Assembly (NCBI GenBank): GCA_039090855.1
Contig: CM077024.1
Coordinates: forward strand, 65,371,594-65,435,593
DNA: 64,000 nt
Source of the DNA: Macrothele yani
Taxonomy: Eukaryota > Arthropoda > Arachnida > Araneae > Macrothelidae
Reading direction: 5' to 3'
The notes below the pieces were generated by a model, which saw only the letters and a list, made by a program, of their open reading frames with translations, searched no databases and was not told the DNA's origin. The position numbers and the translations under genes are program-made. Below, one piece after another: positions 56,263-64,000 of the stretch; within the stretch, counting starts at the first letter, position 1; every line of letters starts with the position of its first letter.

Positions 56263-56378
56263 CTTCCAACTTACGAACTTTTTGTAAAAGTTTTCAGTTA
56301 ACGTAACTAGCGTGATCAAGTTACCTTTATTTGTTAATATGGTTACGTGTTTTGCCCATCATCGTCGGGCATTGTTGA

Positions 56379-57178
56379 TCCTTGATTTCAGGTCATCAAT
56401 GCCCTGCACCTTTGTCCGATACACAATATCCTTCACATATCGCCATACAAAAAAGTCCAGCGGTGTGATGCTGGGGGAACAGGGTAGCCATGCAATTAGA
56501 CCATCTCATCCAATCCACCTCCCAGGGAATGTGGTGTGCCATCCCAATGTGGTGGCACACCATCCTGTTGGAATATCATGCTTGGTTGAAGGTCCTCCAA
56601 CTGTGGCACAACACACCCATGCAAAACATCCAGGTAAACATCTGCCATCACTGTTTTCTCACTGAAGAAAAATGGTCCAAGGACTCGATTATGCATAACA
56701 GCACACCACACATTCACTTTAGGACTGTCTCTCACAAGTTTCATAAATGCATGAGGATTTTCAGACTCCCAAATCCTGACATTGTGTCAGTTTAATTGCC
56801 CAGAGACATGAAAATTTGCCTCATCCGTAAAACTAACGTGTGAGAAACTCTGGATCTTCACTCGGTCTGTCCAGCATCGTTACTGCGAATTCTTTTCATT
56901 ATAATCCATCATTCTCCTCAAGTGCTTGTAACAGCTTCACTTTGTATGCATGCAAGCGTAGATGTCTATGTATCAACCCTGTGTACCGTGGTCCAGGGCA
57001 TTTGTAGTTCTCTGGCAGCAGAACAAATGGATTTATTCTGGCTTCGTGAAAATTGATCGCGAACACGTTTGATATCATCATTTGATGTTCGTGGGTGGCC
57101 ACTACGATCTTGATCCAACACGGACCCAGTCTCCATGAATTTCTGGTGCCATTGACGGATACGGCAGGGTTTTCCCAT
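56379..57178 (-). pseudogene. Mariner transposase, DUF4817-like (split by PLE4)
   Basis: - strand frame 57178-56966: MGKPCRIRQWHQKFMETGSV, DRSGHPRTSNDD and a SAARELQMPWTTVHR helix-turn-helix. 56840-56496: KVNVWCAVMHNRVLGPFFFS, then DVLHGCVVPQLEDLQPSMIF and QQDGVPPHW (D of the catalytic triad). 56490-56380: SITPLDFFVWRYVKDIVYRT. The C-terminus continues beyond PLE4 at 54236-54105 with AISTITEDMLQRIWLELEFR. Frame changes and loss of the start make it inactive. Confidence 0.85.
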
Positions 57179-57681
57179 GCTTAGTCTGGGAATGTCGTTG
57201 CGCTTATGTATCAGTGGGTCACTTGGTTTCGATTAACCAAGTGACCCACTGTAAAATACGAACTTCCACGCACAAAAGTGCGGAATGATACATTGACATT
57301 TAATGACTTGAGCGTATGGTGAGTGACGTGGGGAGTTGCGTGAGAGATATTGAAGGAGTAGGACATGCCGAGCTTTGGCTAAGACAACAAATTCAGTTTG
57401 TACCGCGGAGTGTATTCCAGTTTATGTTTTTGTGTAAAGTAATAAATGTTTTGTGTTGTGATCGAGTGTCTGTGATGTTACACCACTGCGCTCTCTTGTG
57501 GGGACCACATTTTCATAGAACAGCACCTGCTACGTTAGTGAGGGACCTATTACAAAAAATGACTTCAATTAAAACTTTGATATTTACAGTATATTATACA
57601 ACAAATACCATGAACTTGCATAGAACAGGGTGTCCGTAATAAATGTGCAAAGTTGTAAAGAGACTTTGTGGACACCCTGTA

Positions 57682-58169
57682 TATATATATATAACCTGAA
57701 CATATATATATTCAGGTTATGAACAGACAACACAGTTAGGAGTAATTGAATTATGAAAAATCGTCAGAAGCACAATGGCTAACAGCCTATATGGGAGTAA
57801 CATTAGAGAACCATTTCTGCTATTACAACATACCTAGTGTTACCATAAATACTGTTACAAAGTATTCAATGAAATAACAAAAGGAATTTAAAGATATTTT
57901 AATATACCTGTGATATGATGTAAGTACCCAGTCTTAGCATAAATACTGTTACAAATGTTCGACAGATGGCGTGCAACGTCACCGACCAGCCAGGAGGCAT
58001 GAAGCAGCTAGTGAATCATTGTGCCTTCAGTCACAGATTCACTAGCTGGTTCATGCCTCCTGGCTGGTCGATAACTTCAGTGATTATGAGAATCGTGTTG
58101 CTGTAATAACGCTACACAAAGTTGGAAAATCAGCTTCTGAGATTTTCAACATGCTGAAGAAGCCGAAAT
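57682..58169. repeat. Palindromic non-coding stretch
   Basis: A small inverted repeat AACCTGAA/TTCAGGTT at 57692-57718. A larger one links 57983-58018 and 58036-58071 (36-bp arms, two mismatches). No coding content. Confidence 0.75.
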
Positions 58170-59062
58170 TTTGTAGACAATACTGGTTTATGTCTTGGTA
58201 ATGTTTGTGTGTGTAGATTACTATATGCTGATGACACAGTCCTGTTGGCAGAGAGCGAAAGCGAGTTTCAGAGTATGCTGGCACAGATGTATGAAGTTTT
58301 TATGAATTTGAAACTTGAGTATAAATAAGGGAAAAACCAAAGTTATGGTTTTTGAGTAAGGAACTGGTAGTACTGAATGCAAGATAAGTTTAAATGGCAC
58401 TGTTGTTGATCAGGTAAGCGAGTTTGTATATTTGGGAAGCATGTTTGACAGAGAGAACAAATTAGATGGTGAAATTAGTAGGTGACTGAACTCTTCATTA
58501 AAAGTCATAGCTGCTTTAGGAAGATTTCACGGGAATGATGGGTTCTCAAGTCCAGAATAGCTGTATATGAAAATGCAATTGTTCCTACTGTGACATAAGG
58601 CAGTGAAACCTGGGTTATACAGATGCGTTGCTTACTGGGTGTTTGTGGTAAGACATGCTCTGATCATGTGAGGAATGAAGATGTGTAATGTAAGGCAAAA
58701 TGTTGTTAGTAAGGTGGAGACTAATATTCTTAGGTGGTTTGGCCATGTTGAAAGAATGAGTGATGAGATGCTTACTAAGAGAATTTATTTGGCCCAAGTG
58801 GTAGGAAAGAAAGGTAGAGCAAGGCCAAGGAAATCATGGGAGGACCAGATTCAGGAATGTCTGAATGAGAAAAAGATACTGAGTATGAAGCACAAAAGGT
58901 TTTGTATGTGACGTGTGATGGATATCAATGAAGCTCGAGCTGTGTGCTGAGATCACTGTAATTGAAGACACCTGGTACAGAAACCAAGTTCTTTCAGTGA
59001 GGAGCTGACCTCTGAATATCAGAGAACAGCTTAGTGATGTGTATGCATATGAAGAAAAAAAA
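58170..59062 (+). mobile_element. LINE family 1, 3' half
   Basis: + strand: CRLLYADDTVLLAESESEFQ (58210-58270), GKTKVMVFE, SEFVYLGSMFDRENKLDGEI, then RWFGHVERMSDEMLTK and RARPRKSWEDQIQECLNEKK (58730-58870), ending in the family 3' tail near 59040. 5'-truncated in the RT; several stops. Confidence 0.85.
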
Positions 59063-59419
59063 GCCATTACATTTGATTTGTGTATGAAAGAATGAAATTA
59101 CACATTCTACTGCAGCAAAAGGAAAATTTTATTTTCATGTAATTGCAGAAGAAAGTTATACTGATGCTCTCCTTGACAGGTTATACAAAATACAAAACTT
59201 TTAAGCACAATATATCAAAAAAAAAAAATTTCACAGCTTTAAATGTCTTATAAATTAATTTTTTTTTTTATATGTACATGTGCAAAAGGGCACAACAAAT
59301 ACAGTTAAATGTGTAAACTAAAGAAAACTGAAGACAAATTTGGCTTAGCATTATCATTTGTACATATCTTACACAGTTTGAAATCAGTGCTGATGCGCAG
59401 AGCACTTAATAAGTGAGTT
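59063..59419 (-). promoter_or_regulatory. EDC3: EDC3 3' untranslated region
   Basis: Sequence following the EDC3 stop. A minus-strand AATAAA at 59128-59133 is a candidate poly(A) signal, with (T/A)-runs near 59218-59230 and 59262-59270. The 3' limit is inferred. Confidence 0.55.
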
Positions 59420-59750
59420 TTAGTCAGCTCTGGCATATAAGGGTATGACAAATTTTGATCCAAACGGCGATGCATACGAGCTGTCCACAGAAGAAAAATG
59501 TCCTTGGGCAACCCAATGTCACAAATGTAAACACTGGATTTATCATTTGGAAAGTAATACGGTAATGCCGGAGAAAGGATCCATTTTTGCTCGAAATAAC
59601 TACTGTGCGGTGGTGGATCAAGGCTTAGCAGAGGTGCTTTGCACTGGTTTGCCCAATGAATTGTGTTCTCGAGCCATCCACTGTCTCCCGAAGAACAGCC
59701 ATCATGGTTATCAAGACACCCAATAATGATATCCACCGTGTTTGGCAAGG
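59420..59750 (-). CDS. EDC3: EDC3 last coding exon (YjeF_N domain), with one-base deficit
   Basis: - strand, preceded by TTTATTGCAG acceptor (59751-59760). Encodes LPNTVDIIIGCLDNHDG, SGWLENTIHWANQCKAPLLS, LDPPP, then KWILSPALPYYFP and SVYICDIGLPKDIF, followed in a different frame by SSYASPFGSKFVIPLYARAD and stop at 59420-59422. W-A-N-Q-x-x-A-P-x-L-S-x-D-P-P, C-D-I-G-x-P and S-P-F-G-x-K-F-V-I-P are the conserved C-terminal blocks of EDC3, a P-body scaffold that stimulates mRNA decapping with DCP2. The frame shift is consistent with a missing T in the run at about 59491-59495. Earlier exons should lie further right, outside or undetected. Confidence 0.85.
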
Positions 59751-60339
59751 CTGCAATAAAAAAAAAAAATTCGAAATGAGATATTTACTTATTACTCAAG
59801 TAAGCTATAATTACACACAAAAAAACATTGCTTTTAATTTGATATCATTTAATGTAATGAATCGTAGCCATTGCGGAAAATATGTAGTAGTGTTTATTTC
59901 AAAAGAAGCTAGCATGTTTTACTTAACCTAAAATTTTGCATAAAAGGAAATGTTGTTACTAACAAAGTTAATACAAAACAAATCGTGATAATTCATCACA
60001 AAACAGATGGCTACAAGGACAACTAAATTTTCAAAATTTATTATATTGTATGTCAAAAATGATGTACAGTTAAAATATGTAGTAAGTAATTGAGAAAGTG
60101 TAAAAGGAATAAGTGTCAGCTATTATGTTTGTGGAAGGATGTAAATACTAAAAAAAAAAAAAATGGATGTAATTACTGATGAAAATAGATGAAATCAAAC
60201 ACCAGTGATTTCAATGTCAAAATTTTGAGGGCAAAATTAAATAGTGGAAATCTGAAAACAAAGGCATTAATGAAATATTTTTAGAATGGTTTGCAAATTG
60301 ATGATAAAACAAATTCCCATATCTCAGCCATTAATGAAC
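59751..60339. other. EDC3 intron
   Basis: AT-rich, with A-runs near 59760 and 60150. No other exon recognised. Confidence 0.45.
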
Positions 60340-60960
60340 AAAAGCATGTTAAATATCGCATGGAAGACAGGCATTAAGGATTTTAAGGAATTCAATGGAT
60401 GGCTGAAGAACTTTTTACTTTGACAGGGAAGTGTGTTGTGGGGAATCCACAGGTATAACAGTGGAGGACTCAGAAGCATAGAAAAGTACTGTGAAGAACA
60501 TTACTTTTGAGTATAAAGATTGGAACATACTTAATGGCACTGAAACTGGTTTATTTTTTTGTAATGTGCCCGACAAAATGCTATCTTTAAAGGCTGATGA
60601 CTGTAAAGGAGGCAAAGCACTCCAAAGAAAGAGTAACTGCGTTTTAGTGCTACAACATGGGAGGACAATTAAAATGCCCTTTGTCATTAGAAAATCAGTA
60701 AAGCCATGCTGCTGTAGAAATTTAGATTTGAGAAAACTTCCTGTAATAATGGAAGCGCCATATAAAGTTTGGATGACCCAACATGTCATGAAGGACTTAT
60801 ACCCTTTAACGAACATAAGAAGAAACAGAATTGTTAAGTTATTCTTTTCCTCAATAATGCTGTATGCCACAGTTTCTGCTGGCTCAAAAAATGCTAAAAT
60901 GGGGAAAAAAGTTGTAGCAAAATGCTAAAGAAAGTTAACTGTGTTTGTCGCTCGGTAAAT
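60340..60960 (+). pseudogene. Tigger/pogo (DDE_1) transposase fragment
   Basis: DFKEFNGWLKNF (60378-60415), the CENP-B-type DNA-binding end. Then a 145-residue open frame (60491-60928) with TETGLFFCNVPDKMLSLKAD, a GGKALQRKSNCVLVLQ block, KMPFVIRKSVKPCCCRNLD, and APYKVWMTQHVMKD. The family reads D-E-T-G-L-F, L-P-x-K-T-L, K-x-S-K-x-R, L-P-L-x-V-I-G-K-S-x-K-P-R-C-F and A-W-M-T. The first catalytic Asp is changed to Thr (N-G-T-E-T for N-A-D-E-T), so it cannot cut DNA. Confidence 0.8.
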
Positions 60961-61176
60961 CATAACATCAAGTGAATCGTTCACACCAACAATGCTTTGG
61001 ACATCAGTGGGAAACTAATTATTTTGGAAGGTACTAATACATTCAAAAGAAAACTGTATAATTGGGTAGAATAAGTTCATGTGCAGCTAACAGGTAAGTG
61101 ACAGATAAGGATTTATTTCTAAAATCATGATTAAATAAGCTTAAAATCCAAATTTTTTATCACTTGCTAGGACATC

Positions 61177-61213
<37 letters not shown>

Positions 61214-61839
61214 CAACACACAATTTGCAGTTCAAATATGGCATTTACCCATCCAGTTAACTAGCACCCATTTGTAACGGGAGCACCATTTTCTCACAAG
61301 TTGCTCAGAAGGTATAGATTCAGTAGCAATTTTACTTCTTTTTTTCTAACTCACAATTTTTTTCAGTTGATTTATCAGCAAAGTCTTTGTAATCCTTGCA
61401 TTACTTGACACTGAATTTATCCATAGCAATGGTGGCATGTGTGTGATAGACAGCACTGAGCAGCCTCTAGCGCACACTTTTCTCTCCTAATCCAGGTTCC
61501 GTCTCTGTGTGATCTGCGAGAGTTTGAAAGGCCACTCTGATGATGAAGGCACTGATGATAAGGGTTTGTTTATGGCCGTGGGGGTTGCTGTAGATGTCAC
61601 AGCTAACTCTGATTTGAACTCTGAATGGGGGAAGGGGGTCTAATCCCTCCAGACTTTATCTTACTCCACCCACCCTTTATGAAGTGCGCTAAAGTGTAAT
61701 GGAGGGGGGTGATGGAGCCTACAGGTGCTGTTGGAACATACCTTAAAGATTAAGAAAATAACAGCAAAGTGTGAATCGCTGCCAGAATTTCAGGAACTGT
61801 AGTTTTAACTGAAATAGAAAAGCCAGAGCATAATCTGCT
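60961..61839. other. EDC3 intron
   Basis: A T-tract at about 61182-61209. No element recognised. Confidence 0.45.
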
Positions 61840-61845
61840 GATGGA

Positions 61846-62046
61846 TTGATATTTAAACTGCTAGTACCATTTTGCGATGGACACTCATTTTTTTCTCGCA
61901 TTTTGGATGAACTCATTGCATTTTGCGAAAATAGCAACTGTGGCTTAACCTCTGCTGTATGCCACCCCAACATAAATTTGGATAACTTAAAAATAATGTT
62001 TCTGCTGTTAAATGCACATTGTGGCAGCCTCTGGACCTGGGAATAA
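61846..62046 (+). pseudogene. Possible LINE endonuclease fragment
   Basis: Open frame of 66 residues including FFSRILDELIAFCE and CHPNINLDNLKIMFLLLN. The order F-x-x-x-L-D-x-L, then x-N-I-N-L-D-N, then L-L-N-A resembles the G-D-F-N-I-N-L region of CR1/Jockey-type endonucleases. Could be chance. Confidence 0.3.
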
Positions 62047-62109
62047 TTCAAAACTTTAAAACTCACAGAAATAGGACGAATGCAATACACTGATAACAGA
62101 TAAATTTAG

Positions 62110-62460
62110 GTTGTAGGAAAAGCACGCTAGTTATGTTAAGAAATTTTAGAAACGCAGAACCTTTTGACCTAGTGTAGGCCTTGATCACCTGTAAACATTA
62201 GGAGCTGCAGGTTGCCAGATTTGTATTTTCAAGTGCTTTATTATGGTTTTTGCCAAAGTACAGGAGGGATTCCCAAATGATGGGGATAAAATAAGAGCTA
62301 TTGGTGTTGCAATTTGTAGAGGTAGGTAATTTCAAAGCTCTTACAAAAACACTGAGCTTTTTTTTTGTTGGCCAGAGGAGCTATATTCTCAGTATGTTTT
62401 CAGAGAGGCACTACTGAAAATTGAGAGAGTCAGTAATGCCAAGGAAGAATAACAGGGTGT
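62110..62460 (-). mobile_element. Penelope-like element PLE6, 3' end fragment
   Basis: - strand: degenerate GIY-YIG C-terminus (62450-62390, matching 41060-41120), then PIIWESLLYFGKNHNKALEN (62290-62230), stop, and terminal-repeat sequence with the ACGCTAGTTATGTTAA motif (62130-62145), also present in PLE4 as ACGCTAGTTACGTTAA. Confidence 0.7.
62161..62189 (-). ncRNA. Hammerhead-like core, PLE6
   Basis: On the - strand GTGATCA, stem AGGCCT/AGGTC around ACACT, CAAAAG. Same layout as PLE4 with two further core changes; likely inactive. Confidence 0.4.
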
Positions 62461-63036
62461 CTACTGGTCATGAAAGTCACGAATTCAAGAAAAGGATATG
62501 AAAGTCAAGAAAAAGTTGTGAATTTTGCTTTGGGATCATGAATTTCTTTTTAATTTTAGTAATTGTTCATTTTCCAGCAAATATCTTAAGTAATTCTCCA
62601 TGCACTGACCACATAAGGCGAAGATCATAGATATTGTTCCAATCTAATGATTTAAGTGTCTAAAAAAGGGGGCATTTGTTCCCTCCTCCACAAAGAAAAC
62701 TGATTGGGCAAAAAATGTCTTAGCATGGAAATACATGTACATAATGTTGTTTACAAAATTTTGAGATCAATTTAGCAATTTAAATTATGCTACTTACGGA
62801 GTCAGGACATTTTTCAGGTATAAATATTAAAGAAGGACATGTAATGAAATATTATAGCAAAATGATGAGTATATCAACTTACTTTAAGTGCACTCTCTAA
62901 GTATGATGAGTAGGTTTTTGTTACTAGGAGAACAGTTGGGGGCACTTTTTCCATAGAAAAATAAAATGAGGGCATAGTGTTCTCCCTCTTTAATGTATGT
63001 GTGTGTGTACAGATACCACAGCTATATATATATATA
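62461..63036. other. EDC3 intron or intergenic sequence
   Basis: Starts with CAGGGTGTCTACTGG and several AAAGTCA-type direct repeats (62476-62530), possibly the end of an unrecognised transposon. A (TA)n tract at about 63023-63038. Confidence 0.4.
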
Positions 63037-63038
63037 TA

Positions 63039-64000
63039 CACTGAAAAGCCAGAAAAACTGGTAGAGACGAGCTTATGCAAAATACATAGCAACGTCACCT
63101 ATGTGCGTACTCGATTGCATCCGCCAGTGCATATATAAAGCGATTTCCAGCTGTCAGAGCTGTTTTCGGCATGAGAATGACAAGTAATAACAATTTAAGT
63201 GATTTTCAACGCGGTGTCATAGTTGGCGCTCGTGAGATGGGCCATAGTATTTCGGAAGTAGAAACGAAGTTCCGATTTTCACGGATGACTATTGCAAGGG
63301 TGTACCATGACTACAAGAATTCCGGCAAAACCTCCAACCTACGATACCAGTGTGGCCATAAAAAGACATTGGGTGAACATGACCATCGTAGGCTGTCAAG
63401 AATCGTTTCACACGATAGGCGTGCAACACTCTCGCAGGTATCATCGGAATTCAATGCTGGAGCCTTAACAAGCATCAGCATCCGGACTGTGAAACGTACC
63501 CTGCACGATGCAATATGAGCTTTGGGAGCCGACGCCCAACTCGAGTCCCCTTGATGGGTGCATGACACAGAGCTATGCGCTTCGCTTGGGCACGGCAACA
63601 CCACCACTGAACACTTGATGACTGGAAACAAGTAGCCTGGTCTGACGAGTCGCACTTCCAACTGTATCGGGCAGATGGAAGGATTCGTGTGTGGCGCAAA
63701 CCCCATGAAGCCATGGATCCCGCCTGTCAAAAGGGAACTGTACCGGCTGGTGGGGGGTCCGTAATGATATGGAGTGTGTTTAGCTGAACTTCACTACGAC
63801 CCTTGGTACGTCTACAAACTCTGTGACAGGCCAACGCTACGTGCGCATCCTTTCTGACGAGGTACACCCGTTCATTTCCTGCATTCATGCTGATATATTG
63901 GGCCTGTTCCAACTAGACAATGCAACTCCACACAAGTGTTGGGACGCCACATTATGGTTAGAGGAGCATTCATCTGAGTTTGGGGTGTTACCATTCCCAC
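63039..64000 (+). mobile_element. Tc1-like transposon Tc1-4, cut by window end
   Basis: TA at 63037-63038, then CACTGAAAAGCCAGAAAAAC as left end. Transposase on the + strand from 63171; the right end lies outside the window. Confidence 0.85.
63171..64000 (+). pseudogene. Tc1-4 transposase, broken
   Basis: Open frame to 63518: NNNLSDFQRGVIVGAREMGH and SISEVETKFRFSRMTIARVY (HTH 1), then HKKTLGEHDHRRLSRIVSHD (HTH 2). After stops and frame changes: WKQVAWSDESHFQLYRADGR (first Asp, 63620-63680), RIRVWRKPHEAMDPAC, GGGSVMIW, FQLDNATPHKCW-like (second Asp, 63907-63940) and FGVLPFPT at the window end. A different lineage from Tc1-1, -2 and -3. Confidence 0.85.

Larger units (their letters stand above)
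54248..56367. mobile_element. PLE4: head-to-head palindromic Penelope-like element
   Basis: Arms 54248-55280 and 55301-56333 are inverted copies of equal length (1033 bp each) with a few substitutions and no net indel, around a 20-bp spacer (55281-55300). An 11-bp direct repeat GGCATTGTTGA at 54237-54247 and 56368-56378 is the target duplication. A 34-bp unpaired extension (56334-56367) separates the right arm from it. It is inserted in the mariner transposase gene. Confidence 0.9.
54017..57679 (-). mobile_element. Mariner-type transposon (DUF4817-like) carrying PLE4
   Basis: Ends are ~54-bp inverted repeats (GTCCACAAAGTCT near 54023, mirrored at about 57660-57673), lying in TA-rich sequence as expected for TA targets. 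Each ~54-bp end itself starts CAGGGTGTCC and finishes GGACACCCTG at the right end. The transposase lies on the - strand. PLE4 is inserted at 54248-56367. Without it the element is about 1.53 kb, a normal mariner length. Confidence 0.85.

Noticed and set aside
59445..59726. 93-codon + strand frame with Cys-rich stretch
   Set aside because: It is antisense to the conserved EDC3 exon and has no family match of its own.
60491..60928. Host gene domesticated from Tigger
   Set aside because: Open for 145 codons but the first catalytic Asp is lost, the N-terminus is broken by stops and the frame ends before the rest of the domain; no sign of purifying selection can be judged from one copy.

Overview
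This is a window of an AT-rich, intron-rich animal genome, most likely an arthropod. Two host genes are visible. Most of the other DNA that can be identified is mobile-element sequence.

Host genes. Four exons of a sorbitol dehydrogenase (SORD-like, zinc-type medium-chain dehydrogenase) lie on the + strand at 5070-5135, 31782-31957, 37117-37238 and 42934-43093. Their splice phases match and the stop codon is at 43091-43093. They encode the second half of the enzyme; earlier exons lie left of the window. The first visible intron is 26.6 kb and full of nested transposons. The last coding exon of EDC3 (enhancer of mRNA decapping 3, YjeF_N domain) lies on the - strand at 59420-59750, converging on SORD. 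It has a one-base deficit in a homopolymer that shifts the frame just before the conserved C-terminus. No bacterial-type operon, ribosome-binding site, rRNA or CRISPR was seen.

Layout. 143-4724: Penelope-like element PLE1 with an antisense hAT inserted in its GIY-YIG domain. 5790-16335: PLE2, carrying a Merlin transposon, an RTE-like LINE (itself carrying a pogo-like MITE) and a tandem-repeat element ending in a hairpin. 17510-20035: mariner relic with a Tc1 insert. 20110-29046: PLE3, holding a truncated Gypsy (with its own Tc1 insert), a second tandem-repeat element and a palindromic MITE. 30.1-31.0 kb: LINE scraps. 32.7-36.7 kb: pogo-type MITE and Tigger relic with a Tc1 insert. 37.6-38.6 kb: hAT. 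39.5-42.3 kb: LINE relic and PLE5 with a 717-bp composite insert containing two inverted tRNA-like units. 43.9-53.5 kb: mariner, LINE, CGGBP1-like hAT and SINE relics. 54.0-57.7 kb: mariner carrying PLE4, a 2.1-kb palindrome. 58.2-64.0 kb: LINE, Tigger, PLE6 and a Tc1 cut by the window edge.

The most interesting material is the Penelope-like set. Several copies have inverted copies of their own 3' end, 10-12 bp target duplications and hammerhead-ribozyme-like cores in the 3' non-coding part. Next is the 717-bp insert at 41172-41888, which copies this architecture without coding capacity. Insertion order can be read directly from target-site duplications at many junctions. All family calls are by eye from translated motifs and terminal repeats; no database search was possible.
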